The notes under the pieces: model-generated
Databases searched by the model: none
Seen by the model: the letters and a program-made list of their open reading frames with translations, nothing else
What the model was told of the DNA's origin: nothing
Made by a program: the position numbers and the translations under genes
NCBI RefSeq assembly: GCF_022605725.1
Contig: NC_065549.1
Location: forward strand, 29,465,690-29,529,689
DNA: 64,000 nucleotides
From: Anthonomus grandis grandis
Taxonomy: Eukaryota > Arthropoda > Insecta > Coleoptera > Curculionidae
Reading direction: 5' to 3'
In this document: positions 23,106 to 34,870 of the stretch, one piece after another
Position numbering within the stretch: the first letter of the stretch is position 1
How the letters are laid out: every line of letters starts with the position of its first letter

Positions 23106-24005
23106 GACCCCGCAGCTGAATATATTCCTGTATACCTCAAGGCACCGACAAAATGTGATATGATCGATGTCTGGTTGTGGCACCTCATTTCAAGCAACTC
23201 GAACTTCCTATATTAGCTCTGTGTCAGAGGCCAGAGTCCGTGGCGAATGGTGCAAAGTAGTTAGTTTCTTCCCCAATATATCTTATACGAAACATGGGAT
23301 TTAAATTTCATTCATGGGAAATAAGGTGGTCATGGCAAAATAGTAACGCCTGCTCTTCAAGAAAGTCCCTAGAATGGAGAACAATTTGGGGACGTCCGTT
23401 GTGTTGCTGAAAATGGACGCGTGGATGGCCTCTTAGTTAAGGCAATAAAGTGGTTTGCAGGATATCATCAACATAAAGCGCGGCAGTCATATTGCCTCGA
23501 ACAAAAAGAAGGGATGATCGGCTACCATAGGCAATAGGCAATTCTAAACTATTACTTTAATAGTCTTGTGTACATTCCTGTTAGGAGGCAAATCTAATGT
23601 CATGCCGTTCTCCACGGTGGCGTCTTGCCAATCTACGTCCATAGGGCTTACCTAGATAGAATGGTGATTAATTGCTGAAAATAACATTATGCCATTCTTC
23701 CCAGTGTTCTCTACTCTAGTTCAAACGGTGACAAAAGTGGTCTGCAGTCTTAGGAAGCAGAGTATGAAAAAAGTCCAGGTCAGCAATATGATGCGTAGTA
23801 GCAAAACGCCCTCGTAGGTTGCCTGAAGCATCGAACGTGATGCTCTGTGGTATACCTCGGTTGACCAGTTGGCGTTTTTTGTGTTCTTCTATATTCTTCT
23901 ATCCATATCCGGCATATACGCATTACTGTCCGACAAACTAACATCTCGATAGACAATAATTCTACCACTGTCAAAATCGCATGTGTGTGTACATCATGGT
24001 GATAA
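23106..24005 (-). pseudogene. Tc1-like transposase, broken
   Basis: A nearly full-length but frameshifted Tc1-family transposase. From 24005 down: an N-terminal helix-turn-helix region (LLSIEMLVCRTVMRICRIW), then EEWHNVIFSNE, the first catalytic block (usually FSDES), GKPYGRRLARRHRGER, AYGSRSSLLFVRGNMTAALY and VDDILQTTLLP, then HPRVHFQQHNGRPQ, the second catalytic block (usually FQQDNARPH, Asp changed to His), and SRDFLEEQ. The C-terminus reads ATTRHRSYHILSVP and IQEYIQLRGRRTHY, the usual Tc1 end. The third catalytic residue region is eroded. Stops interrupt at several points. No inverted repeats could be fixed. Confidence 0.85.
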
Positions 24006-24434
24006 TTTTGACGTCTTCGAACTTGAATAAGCAGTAACTAGAAATATTTATACTAATAAACTCTCAGAAAATGCTTCCTTCACAAAAACTAAGAACTTAA
24101 ACAAGAATGCTGAATAAAAACAAATATAAAACGTTGTCTTAGTTACCATATTATACTTTAAATAGTCATTATGTTGCCGAAAAATTAAGTTGGAGAAACA
24201 ATTTCCTCTCGGTGTAATACTTGTGAATTATTCACATATAAATATTAAATGATTTTAAATTTACGTTAACGTATTTTATTTTAACTTAGGATGTTACGAC
24301 AATAATGACTTATGACTGATGATATTTCGTCAGCCAACAAAATTGAACAACAAAACATTGGGTGACTAATTGGCTAGAACTTCATATAGTAACTAAATCC
24401 TCGAAAGAAAATAATAAATTTAATAAAAAAAAGT
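24006..24434. other. Short AT-rich stretch
   Basis: Lies between the Tc1 pseudogene and the left inverted repeat of the next mariner. No feature recognised. Confidence 0.5.
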
Positions 24435-24501
24435 GTTTCAGAAAAATTTACATTTAACCAACAAGAAAGCAGGTAATTACGTCTATTTATAAATAAGGTA
24501 A
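24435..24501 (+). repeat. Left inverted repeat of the 24.4-kb mariner
   Basis: Imperfectly complementary to 25745-25803, with CAGGTAATT-like extra bases in this arm. Confidence 0.75.
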
Positions 24502-24540
24502 AATGGATCGTCCATTTGTTATAAACTGTGAAAACTCTTA

Positions 24541-25620
24541 TTAATGTATCAAGTGTTCAAACTGATCCCCATTTACTTCTTGGCAGAAAGCAAGACGGTT
24601 TACAAAATCAAATATTTCGGGTGATATACGTCTAATTTCATATCTAATTCTATTTTCCAAATCTTCTACGTTGTTTGGCTTCTCAATATAAACTTTATTT
24701 TTCAGGTACCCCCATAGAAAATAGTCGCAGAGATTCAGGTCTGGTGACCTGGCCGGCCACTCTATTGGCCCTCTTCGTCCTATCCATCTTCCTGGGAACA
24801 CTGTATCCAAGTAATTACGGACATCTCGAAAGAAATGTGGCGGTGCGCCGTCTTGCTGAAACCACAAATTATCTGTCGGGACAGCAGGGTCTTGTTCGTC
24901 TGGGTATAGGGCAGCCAAAGCAGGGATAGGATCTTCTTGAAGAAAATTTAAATAGCGTTGTCCTGTTAAGTTTTCTTCGAAAAAGTATGACCCTATTACT
25001 TTATTTTCCACGATACCAGCCCAAACAATAATAGATTTACGATACTGTGTATGAGCCTGAGTTGCCGAGGGTGGATTAGACACTGACCAGTACCGAAAAT
25101 TTTGCCGATTTACGACACCGTTTATACGAAAAATTGCTTCATCCGAAAACAAAACTCGTAACACAAACTGACGGTTATTATTGCAAATGTTCATCATTTG
25201 CTCGCAAAATTGGTTTCTTCGATCAGGATCGTCCTCATTTAATTCGTGTATAAGTCTAATTTTATAAGGGTATTATTCATTTACTTTTAAGATGCGTCTT
25301 ACTGACCTTCCAGCTATATTATTATCAACTGAAAAGAAGTTGTGAAGTGAAGTTGCCTTGTTTGGGTTTTCTTCGACGGAGAGCAGAACGTTTAATTTTG
25401 TTTCTTCAAAAGTTTTTGGAGGATCTGATCTTGGCAAATCCCTAACATGACCTGAAGGTATGAATTTGTGCTCTATTCTACTAACTGTTGACTGAGAAAT
25501 AGGATGGTTTGGGTATTTGGCATTAAACAGTTCACTTACTTCTTTCTGCGTGCGCACTCGATCCCCGTACCCTAGCATTATCAAAATTTCAATTCGTCGG
25601 GTTTCCGTTAAATTAGCCAT
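24541..25620 (-). pseudogene. DD41D mariner transposase with one in-frame stop
   Basis: A 360-codon frame from ATG at 25620 to the stop at 24541, broken only by a TAA at 25273-25275 (KVNE*YPYKIRLIHEL). The N-terminus, MANLTETRRIEILIMLGYGD, begins a helix-turn-helix region (SQSTVSRIEHKF) and a second one follows (NIAGRSVRRILK). Catalytic residues are all visible: FSDEAIF near residue 160, FQQDGAPPHF, and SPDLNLCDYFLWG. Between the second Asp (QQDGA) and the last (LCDYF) I count 41 residues, the DD41D or rosa spacing. The C-terminus is FCQEVNGDQFEHLIH, matching the 33.6-kb copy. Apart from the one stop it looks recently active. Confidence 0.9.
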
Positions 25621-25744
25621 AATTTATTCTGATAAAAACTATTAATTTTCGAACTGACAATGACATTCGAAAATGGAGATTCTTTACAAGTGCAACCATG
25701 GAAATAGAAACAATTGGCTTATAACATTATTTTTATCCTCGATA

Positions 25745-25803
25745 TTACCTTAATTTGTAAATAGACGTACTTCTTGTTATTTAAATGTAAATATTTCGGA
25801 AAC
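25745..25803 (-). repeat. Right inverted repeat of the 24.4-kb mariner
   Basis: Pairs with 24435-24501 over about 55 positions. Confidence 0.75.
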
Positions 25804-25904
25804 AGTTGAGTTTTGAGATAAGGTGTGTTATACAAAACTTGCTTGAAATTTCGGCTATATTTCATAAATGCAATAAAAAATATAGCATTTTATTTAAAAA
25901 AATG

Positions 25905-26063
25905 ACCGATGACGTCATATCTTTTTTTTGTTCCCCCCGTATACAAAAATTTATGTGAAATATTGCGCAACTTAAAATAAAAATCGACGAGTCCGAGCGT
26001 TTTCTCAAAAAAATCATTTCTCTCAGTTTTATCGAATTTATGCGGCACTTTAGGCGGTGACTG
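25905..26063 (-). repeat. MITE family B, copy 1 (CAGTGACCGCC-type end)
   Basis: Inverse complement of 46256-46418 with few differences. Its right terminus GGCGGTGACTG is followed by TA, as in the other copy (TA then CAGTGACCGCCTAAAGT). The other side runs into a CCCCCCGTATAC word that corresponds to CACCCTGTATAC in copy 2. Non-coding. Confidence 0.8.
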
Positions 26064-28442
26064 TATATGTTTCCAGCGTAATTTCGAACAGTTTAAGCTA
26101 AATATATACAACCATCCCTCCAGAAAACAGTCGTCGAAATAATTCCTGACAGCGAAAATACAATGCACCGGACAACTACTTTTTTAGAAAATTATTGGCC
26201 TTTCTCGTTCTAACAGCGATAATTGGGAAAAGCATTTTGCAGGAACTGTAATTAGTTAGCTTCATCTAAATACTCTGATGTGGCCCAATAAGAGTTCTGC
26301 CTATTACTCAGTTTCACAAATTCACAAAAAATCTGAAGGAGCTGGTCTTAAGAGCACATTCGTGGACATTGTAGCAGTTGGTAATATTCTTTCCCGAAAA
26401 TTTGGACATGTCTGTCCTAATCCAGTAACTTTTGTTTGCTCGAACTGTGCCACAATACAGGCTCTAATTCTGAGAATTGCTAGACATCAGCATGACTTAA
26501 AATAAATGGCAATAACTAGGCGTATGTTTAAAAGGGTTTAAACGATAAAAGCAATTTTATTTAAGCATCCAATAAAGTATTTTATTTCAATTATACAATT
26601 ATTTTTCACGTTTTAATGTCTCTATTTCTTCTCTTAGTTCCACAGATGTTTCGAATGTATGTTATTTGATATTAGACGAAACAAAATGAACTTTGAAACT
26701 TAGATATTAAGTGTAACATGTACTATATTACCGATTAAGTGTGAAATTTAATTTATTGGCAAAATTGCAGTTACAATAAAAGGCGGATTTCGACCTATAC
26801 ATATTTGACTTAAAATGTTTGATATTAGGTCCGCGAGTACCCCTAAGAGGATTGCACATACGTTTCGGATGCTCGGTATAAATACTTCTTACTAAAATAA
26901 ACGTAAAATAAAGAGTGGTGGTAAAGGAATTTGTAGAAATTAAAAAAATATAAATTCCATTAAATTGATATAATCTGGCAGTAAGTATACTTTGGCATTT
27001 AAAACTAAAAAATCCGATGGATTATAAAAAAATCCAGAAAAAAACGTTTTTGTAGACGATTCTTATTTTCTGCTTGCTTTACTTCTAAAAATTTAAATAG
27101 GTCTCTCTTATGGTGACTTTTTTACTACACAAAATAATGATAATTATAATTTCAAATTTAATTATGTCTTTATGATATAATCAACATTATTTCTCTTTTT
27201 GATTTCCTAATGTTACATTTTTGAAAAAGTTCTCATTTTGAAACCTTACGGTATGAGAAAGTTATGTTTTAAATCTTTTTTTTTTGGCTTGATTTAAGAT
27301 GTTTACGACGAAGAAAGTAGAAGCAAATTTTAAATATATTGACGCTATATTGTATATGAGAACAAGTGACCATGAAAAGTCGCTTTATCGTTCAGTTAAA
27401 AGTCTTAATATTAGTGAAAATAATAAAATGAAAATGCTTTTATTTTTGTTTAAATATTTTTTAGCCGCAATTCACAAAAATATGTTTAATTTACTGCTGA
27501 TCTAGATCTTTTGAATAAGAATCCTAGGTATTTTCATTATTTAGTATTTTAAATGTACAGTTAACATATTAAGCGAATTATATACTAGAGAATCTTAAAA
27601 AGTGACTGTCAAGAATCGTACGCATTCAACATTCTGACATTAAACATATACATCTTTACTCGACAGGTGTAAAAAAATATAAATAAGGAAAAGGCTCAGT
27701 TTTCTGATCTAGCAAGGAAACTGCAGTCTACACCTCTAGCCAATGTCTTTACATTAACATGCAGCAGGACAAACACAAAGCCTTAAGTTAAAGAGAAAAC
27801 GACAATGCGTTTTCGATTCCCCACTTTCGCTGAAAGAAGAAATTTATTTTTGTGTAGTGAATACTAAACCCGACACAAATCGGACTTCTCCTATTCAATT
27901 TGGGTCAAAATCAAGTTAGTAGAAGAATTCTAGAAGGAAAACGCTATCGTTTTCTTTTTAATTTGATTTTCGCACCTACGAACTAAGTTGGCCAGACGGA
28001 TTTCTGAATTATAAGGGAGTTCAAAAATTTGGGGTAAAATGTAGTAACTCGCGAAATTTAATTGACGCTTAATTGCATCTTTTTATAGTTTTTAAAATAG
28101 TAGCAATATATTAACTATAAACCTTTACACGGTTTTAATTAGTTCATTAAATTTATATTTTTTAAAGTGAATTATATATATTTTTTTTAATTGTTCCGAA
28201 TTTGTTAGTTTTTGGTTTTGGAGCAATTTTTACATATTGAACTTACATATATTACCTAAAATAAGTATTGATTTTGAGCTAAAATAATTAATAAGAAATA
28301 ATACAAACCCCCTTCTTGCCTCGCCTTCTTCTCTTTTTGATAATCCAAAACTAGCTTTTAATATATTGCTATAATAAAATTGTTAATTTTGAATTAAATA
28401 TCATAACAAATATTATGCTTTAACTATAAGTGTTTTCAAGAA
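26064..28442. other. Mostly AT-rich DNA without recognised gene
   Basis: The open stretch at 26278-26505 (plus; MWPNKSSAYYSVSQIHKKSE...) is somewhat more protein-like, with two Cys-x2-Cys-like cysteines (VCSNCA), but I cannot place it. 27650-27960 is less AT-rich and unassigned. Nothing else found. Confidence 0.4.
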
Positions 28443-28600
28443 CCTTCAGTAGAAAAAAGCAAATGCGATAAGAAAATTACTGCATTTGACTTGACCGTAA
28501 GTTCTCATAAAATAAAAAATCTTTACATAAGAAAACGTTTCAATAATCCCTACAAAATACCAAATTAGAAATTACGTGAACCGAAATGGGTTTGATAGGA
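28443..28600 (+). repeat. Dispersed repeat family C, copy 1
   Basis: Direct repeat of 29555-29712. Shared core: AAAATTACTGCATTTGACTTG, then ACCGTAAGTTCT, CAATTA-like text and TTACGTGA.C.GAAAT..GTTTGAT. No coding capacity; identity unknown. Confidence 0.8.
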
Positions 28601-29554
28601 AGTATTATGTTCAACTGTCTATTCCGATGCGTAAAAATGTGTACGCTTTTGAGAAATTAGACAAAAATATAATAAAGACACGGTGCATTATTGATGGAGA
28701 GGGGTAAATACATTTATTAAAATTACTAATACTATAATAATAATTACCACATATTAACGGTTTATTTAAAATTATACAAGAATCCAGCCAGGTACATTTC
28801 ATAAATATCTTTTAAGACAGTGATATACTTGGTAACGCTTTAACTCATAATAAGTTGACTAAATACTTACACTAATTTAAGACCAAACGAGATCGACAAT
28901 ACTTCAAAACAATTACGTTTTTATCCCATTTCTAATAAAAACTGTGCGGAGCTTATTTAAATATTTTTAAAACAGTCATAAACATAATTTTAAGTATAAA
29001 AATAAATACTAAGAACAAATTTAAAACCATTGACAATTAATATTATTTTATCATTTCTTCCATTTACATGCGTTCACTTAATTAAAAATTTTTATAAATC
29101 TGGTATTTTAGATTCTTTTTTATATAAAATGAATTTAACATCACTAATATTTAACGAAATCAAACGAGTAACAATCTTAAACAGTAATAAATAGTCCTGT
29201 GGAGTGCACCAAAAGATTATTTACATAATATAATAATTTTACCTGCAACATGAGAAAAATATAAAACATAAAAAAAAAGAAAAAACTAAACCTACTAATT
29301 GAACTCTTAAAGCTTTGACTATCCGTATGAATGCGCTACTTATTCTGCTAACTATGTCCTTTTGGAATCTGGAAAGCTTTAAACTTCATACATAGAATAT
29401 CCTAGAATATGTGAGCAATCTTCATTTTTCCACTTTGAAAAATTAAAGCAAAAATACATTTTCAAGATAGCTCTAAAAATAGTTAATAACGATAAAATAA
29501 AGTTTTTGTCAAAAGTTTTTTTTAGTTAAAATAGATTACTAGTAAATAGGTAAG
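28601..29554. other. AT-rich spacer between repeat C copies
   Basis: No gene or terminal repeat recognised. Confidence 0.5.
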
Positions 29555-29712
29555 CCTTCAGTAGGTAAAGGTAAAAAATGCAATAGGAAAATTACTGCAT
29601 TTGACTTGACCGTAAGTTCTAATTAAATCTTTTACATGAAAAAAGACTTCAATTATTCACACAAAACATTACCAAAATTAAAAGTTACGTGAGCTGAAAT
29701 AAGTTTGATTAA
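29555..29712 (+). repeat. Dispersed repeat family C, copy 2
   Basis: Second copy of 28443-28600, about 1.1 kb downstream in the same orientation. Confidence 0.8.
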
Positions 29713-30374
29713 ATTAAATTTAGTGTTACAATTTTGCGTCTAGTTTTTTTTTTAATATTTGTAAAAATAGTTATAAGCGGCTGGTAATGTTTTCTGATTA
29801 TATCGTTTAACCATAGACTATATCCTTAAAAGCTTTTGCATGATAATTTCCATATTGGAATAATACGTTTAGAAGAGTTGATCTTTGAATGCTGGTAAAA
29901 GCTATAATTTACATATTTTGTATCGGAAATGAATGTATTGTATAATTTGAGGAACATTTCCAAGACTAAACGTAATTATGTAAGTCAAATTAATTGTAGT
30001 GAGAACTACGTAAGATATTTTAAGATCTATAGAGACAAATCCTTCTACAAGTATGCAAGAATTAATAATCGATTTTGATTGCCCAAAATCTACGGTTCGT
30101 TTAATTTTGAAAGAACAAGTATTGCTTCCTTAATTGTCACATATTCATTTATGCGTATTACATAACTGTCACATGTGCGGTTGTCAATACCTAATGCGTT
30201 CATGATTAAGCACCACCACTTTTTATCCTCATAATTCCGGATCATTTCAACAATTAAAAATCATTAACTAGGAGGGGATGGACCCGTGTCACAGATTTAC
30301 AGAATATTCTGTAAATATGTGCCTGTGTCTTGGGTCTCCTAGCTCATATCTTAACCTCTTAGCATACCAACGTT
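29713..30374. other. AT-rich DNA upstream of a LINE
   Basis: 30270-30374 may be eroded 5' sequence of the following LINE (a GTCTCCTAGCTCATATC-like reading before the endonuclease), but no block is certain. Confidence 0.4.
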
Positions 30375-32960
30375 TTTAAATGATTTGGAAAACATGCTTG
30401 AATCCTTGGTTATAAACTATGACTATATAATTCTGGTGGGTGATTTTAATATCGACTTTTTGAAAATAAATTTGTATAGTAACAGATTAAGATTTATTTT
30501 GGAAAGTTTTAATTTGACACAAAATATTGTTGACCAGAATAGACTGAAATACCGGTAATGGTAGTCTTATTGATTTCATAATATCTAGTAAACAATTAAT
30601 ATCCAAAAAATCACAATCGATTCCAATTTCAGAGACAATATCCGATCATAATTTAATTTTTTCTATTTTTGAATATGAGAACGTTAGAAATCAAGAACCA
30701 CATATAATGTTTTGAGATTTCAATAATTTAAACTACAACAATTTTATCACGGATGGATAAGCCATTCCGTGGAAACGTATTTATTATTTAAGAAATATAG
30801 ACGATAAAATCAATTTTTTCAATAAAAACATAACCATGCTCTTAGACAAGCATATTCCTGTAAAAACTAAAATAAGCCATTCTGCCCATGGATCACCGAC
30901 AATATTAAACTTTTAATAAAATTAAAAGACCGTGCGCATAAAAAATTTTAAAAATCAAAATCAAACCCAGATCTGCAATATTATCGACAATTAAGAAATT
31001 ATACAAAACATGCAATAATTCGTGAAAAAACCACATGTTTCAATTAAATAATTAACAAAAAAGGTAAAGAATTTTGGACCGTTGCTGAAAAACTTAAGTT
31101 AACGAAAAAAAACATATACTGACCTCCCAATTGATTCATTTACTAATCCCGATGACATTCAACACTACTTTCAGAATCTTAGCAGTTTACCAGACACAAC
31201 CAACCAAGGCATCATCGAATATTATAAAAATATTAATTTTAACAACGAACAGTTAGTGTTTCAATTAATAGATAAAGATAACTTATTGAAGGTTATTTCA
31301 ACTATTAGAACCAGCGCAAAAGGAATAGTTGTCGATTAAATATATAAAATTATGTCTGCCGTTTTGCTTAAATCCATTGGTCAATATTATTAACGAATGC
31401 ATTTTACAACAAAAATATCCATCAATATGGAAAAAGGCAATCATAAAACCTATAGCTAAGATAGTAAAGCCAAAGGGAATTTCAGATTTAAGACCAATAA
31501 GTATACTGCCAGCTATATCTAAGGTCATTGAGAAACATATTTATAATCAGATATTTAGTTTTGCCGAATCTTTTAATATAATTTCGGTTTGCCAATCTAA
31601 ATTTGGGAAAAATTTTAGCACTTCCACGGCTTTAGTAAACATATTAAACGACATAGGAATTAACGAGGAACAAAATCGTCCTACTTGTATGGCATTACTG
31701 GACTTCAGTAAAGCCTTCGATACCATAAATCACGAATTATTATTAGCAAAATTACAATTTTTTGGTGTGTCACTTGAGGGTACCAATTTTTTAAACGATG
31801 ATCTACATAATCGACAGAGTTGTGTGGTCGTTAATCAGGTTTCTGAAAACAAAGTCTCCACATTTATGCCCTGTAATCGAGGAGTACCTCAGGGGTCGAT
31901 ACTCTCACCCCTGCTTTTTTCAATATATGTGTCAGATATGCAGAAAATAATAAAGTACTCGAGATTACAACAATATGCTGATGACTCCCAAATATACATA
32001 CCTGTGAGCTGCGAAAATTTAAATACAGTGCAAGAAGAACTGAATTTAGACTTATTAAAACTAAATGCTTGGGCAGAGAATCATAACCTTAAGTTGAATG
32101 CTACTAAATCAAAAATTCTGATAATGTCGACAAATCATTTATTAAGGGAAAATGTAAAAAATACCATTTCTATTGAAATAAATGATACACAAATCCCAAT
32201 AGTAGCAGAAGCAAAAAACTTGGGTATAATTTTCGACCAATCTATGGGTTTCGAATCCCATGTTAAAAACAAAATTAAAGCTGCATATCTAAGATTAAGG
32301 TAGCTTTATAAAATCTGGTTTTGTCTTTGTTCGATTATGGGGGCGTAATTTATGGAGATTTCTTATCTGTAAGCACCAAAAATGCTATTGAAAGAGTTCA
32401 AAATTCCTGCATAAGATTGGCATATAACATTCCATATAGACATCACATAACACCGTATCTTAACGCTAATCAGATTCTTAATATGAATAATAGAAGTCTA
32501 CTGGTCTGTTTTTGAAGGTGGTAGACAATGGTACAGTGAAAACACCTTGTTGAACTTGCATTGTTTTATTTATTTAATGTACCACGACGTTTCGGTTGGT
32601 AAGTATCTCCAACCGTTATCAAGTGTAAACTAGTATCAGTTTACACTTGATAATAGTTGGAGATACTTACCAACCGAAACGTCGTGTTACATTAAATAAA
32701 TAAGACAATGCAAGTTCGACAAGATGTTTTCAGAAGTCTACTGCACATGCACATGTTTGTATACAGGGTCATAAAAGAGGACAACCGGCATATTTAAGAC
32801 ACCAGCTTTAAGAATTTGTCCATTCTCATGCAACTCGAAATAACGATTTTATTGTACCTATCCACAGATCAGCAGCTTTTAGGTGTTCTTTTAAATTTGT
32901 TGCTGTTCAGATATGAAACAGTCTCTCTCAAGAACTAAAGGAATTACCTCTCCAAAGCTT
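30375..32960 (+). pseudogene. LINE ORF2: APE endonuclease and reverse transcriptase
   Basis: The endonuclease begins FLNDLENMLESLVINYDYII, followed by LVGDFNIDFLK (GDFN motif) and SETISDHNLIFSIF (the catalytic SDH). The longest open part, 31329-32303, is a reverse transcriptase: KKAIIKPIAK, SDLRPISILPAISKVIEK, ALLDFSKAFDTINHELL (motif A), NRGVPQGSILSPLLFSIY and LQQYADDSQIYIPV (catalytic YADD), then KLNATKSKIL and AKNLGIIFDQS. After a stop at 32301 it continues at 32321-32503 with LFDYGGVIYG and RVQNSCIRLAYNIPYRHHIT. Beyond the fold-back it resumes at 32744 with HSHATRNNDFIVPIHRSAAF, the usual LINE C-terminus, to about 32960. The catalytic residues of both domains remain; frameshifts and stops make it a pseudogene. 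Confidence 0.9.
32504..32731. mobile_element. Fold-back insertion: two inverted Penelope-like 3' tails
   Basis: A 228-bp insertion in the LINE, flanked by a 12-bp duplication AGAAGTCTACTG (32492-32503 and 32732-32743). Arms of about 93 bp (32538-32630 and 32639-32731) are inverted and nearly identical, separated by TAGTATCA. Each arm holds TTGATAA, a CGGTTGG/CCAACCG hairpin, GAAAC and GTC, an arrangement like a worn hammerhead core. The CGAAACGTCGTG and ATTAAATAAATAA words suit a Penelope-like 3' tail. Confidence 0.75.
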
Positions 32961-33489
32961 TTTTAAATAAGTCAAATTAAAAATACTTTTGGGTCAAAAT
33001 AATAATTGATTTTGTTTTTTTGTTTGTGTACTACTGTGCAAAAAAAAAAGTTTTACGTGTCTCCGACTAGTTTCGCCCGTTCATCTGCATTTCTCTGCAT
33101 GCCGTTCCTCCTTCTGGCTTTCTCGCATCAGCGCTGCCTCCCTATCTAAGCTAGTATCCCTATTCCCCATTGAGGGTATATTATTTCATGAGTGTGCATG
33201 TCTTTTTTTTATAAATATTTTTCTTAGTGGTTTTTCTTGATTTTTTTTATGTTTTTACATTTCTATTCAAATATAGGTTCTTTTAATTTTGTCTCATAAA
33301 TATTTAAAATGTATTGCAGCTGGAATGTAAATAGTTGTTTAAGGTCTTTAAAAGGGTTGTCTCACTTGTACTACAGTTTACTGATGGTGCCGGCAAATGG
33401 TTGTTTTAATCGAGAGACACTCTTATTTGTCATAATAAAATAAGTGAACACAAGAATGTAACTTGATTGTAAAAGTGACAAATAAAATC

Positions 33490-33512
33490 TTTTTGTATTT
33501 GTATTTGTATAT
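33490..33512 (+). repeat. TTTGTA-type microsatellite tail of the LINE
   Basis: Follows AATAAAATC and consists of TTTGTA units. Such short tandem tails mark the 3' end of CR1/Jockey-type LINEs. Confidence 0.7.
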
Positions 33513-33626
33513 TACATGTTAAAAAATAGGGAACACATGAATGAAATGGACGAATCTAAAAAAACCAGGCATCACTTTAGGTATAAAAGGTATATCGTCT
33601 CACAGTATTAAGTATTTAAAGTAAAT

Positions 33627-34586
33627 ATGCATCTTTTAAATGAAATTCAACGAATTGAAGTATTAAATTTTATTGGATACAAAGATAAACAAAGAACTCA
33701 AGAAGAAGTTTGTAATTTGTTTAATGCAAAATATCCCGAAAGACCCATTACAAGAAGTCCAGTAAGTAAAATTGAAAGAAAATTTAGAGAACTTATTAGA
33801 ATATTTTATAAGCAGTGGAAGATAATCCCCATATTACGTCTTCTGAAGGAGCCTCAAATGATGTTGTTAGCCAACGAAGAAAGAAAAGCATAATCCATAC
33901 AAACTTAGATTACTGCATGAGCTAAACGACGATGATCCTGATCGCAGACTAGAATTTTCTGAAAATTTCATGAAAATGGGTAACTTAAATCCATTGTTCC
34001 ATCGACAGATACTATTTAGTGATTAGGCCGCGTTTTGCTTAAATGGTACGGTAAATATTCAACATTTTAGGTATTGGAACACGAATAATCCCCATTGGAT
34101 AAAAGAAAATCTTTAATAATAAAATTATTGGACCTTGTTTTTCGATTAATTTCTTCCTGGAGACCGAATTTCTTCAAAATGACTTAATTCCAACTCGCAA
34201 TTTCTTTTCGACATCCAAATCAGCTTAATATGCCAAATAGATCTATTTGATTTAAACAGGACGATGCCTCGCCCCATTTTATTTGTTAGGTATGCAAATA
34301 TTTGAATGCACTTTTTCACGGACAGTGGATTGGTAAGAGGGGTCTTACATAATGGCCTGCAAGGTACCCAGATCTCGTACCTCTGGATTTTTTTCCTTCG
34401 AGGTATTTAAAATCAAAAACTTAAGAGAAGCCGCGCAATTTGCATGATAAAATAAATTTAAAATTAGATATGAAATTAGTCAAATTAATGAAAATACTTG
34501 TTGAAATAACAATGTTTTGGATGAGTTTTTAAATAGCATTTTGCCAAGAAGTGAATACTGAGTATTTTGAACACTTAATAAAATAA
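33627..34586 (+). pseudogene. DD41D-type mariner transposase, broken
   Basis: Begins MHLLNEIQRIEVLNFIGYKD with a helix-turn-helix region (YPERPITRSPVSKIERKF), closely matching the start of the 24.5-kb copy. An internal deletion or frameshift follows at about 33790-33890. It then reads YKLRLLHELNDDDPDRRLEF, HRQILFSD*AAFCLNGTVN (first catalytic block with the Glu codon now a stop) and HFRYWNTNNPHWI. The second and third catalytic regions are shifted and eroded (RTMPRPILFVRY). It ends exactly as the family does: FCQEVNTEYFEHLIK and stop at 34586. Confidence 0.85.
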
Positions 34587-34870
34587 TTAAAATATTTAAT
34601 TCGTTGAGTTTCATTTATAATTTTCCGTACATTGATTTTTTTGACATGTATCATTTTTTTTTCAGGAAAAAGGAATGAAAAAGTATAATAATAAAATTGA
34701 AAAATTAATTTTTTTTTCCTTTTAAGTAGAATAAATTATACAGGCTTATAAATTCATAAAAGCATCAATTTTCAAAACCCCGTATCTTATAAACAGTTTA
34801 CTAAAAGTATATCATATGATACATCAAAATGTTTATAATTTTTTCAAAAATCCAAAAATGTAATCACATA

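Larger units (their letters stand above)
24435..25803. mobile_element. DD41D (rosa-type) mariner element
   Basis: A transposase pseudogene on minus lies between inverted repeats at about 24435-24501 and 25745-25803. The arms share GTTTC.GAAA, TTTACATTTAA, AACAAGAA, TACGTCTATTTA and AAGGTAA in order, with the left arm about 9 bases longer in the middle. These may be subterminal: further outside on the right lies GAGTTTTGAGATAAGGTGT, which recalls other ends in the window. I could not fix a TA duplication. Confidence 0.75.
30375..33512 (+). mobile_element. Jockey/CR1-like LINE, 5'-truncated, interrupted by a fold-back insertion
   Basis: Contains, in order, endonuclease, reverse transcriptase and C-terminal region, a 3' untranslated region and a tail of TTTGTA-type units at about 33490-33512, preceded by AATAAAATC. 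A 228-bp fold-back sits at 32504-32731. No RNase H block is seen, in contrast to the R1-like elements elsewhere. Confidence 0.88.

Noticed and set aside
26278..26505. Possible small protein with VCSNCA cysteines
   Set aside because: No recognisable domain, only two close cysteines, and no exon neighbours; left unassigned.
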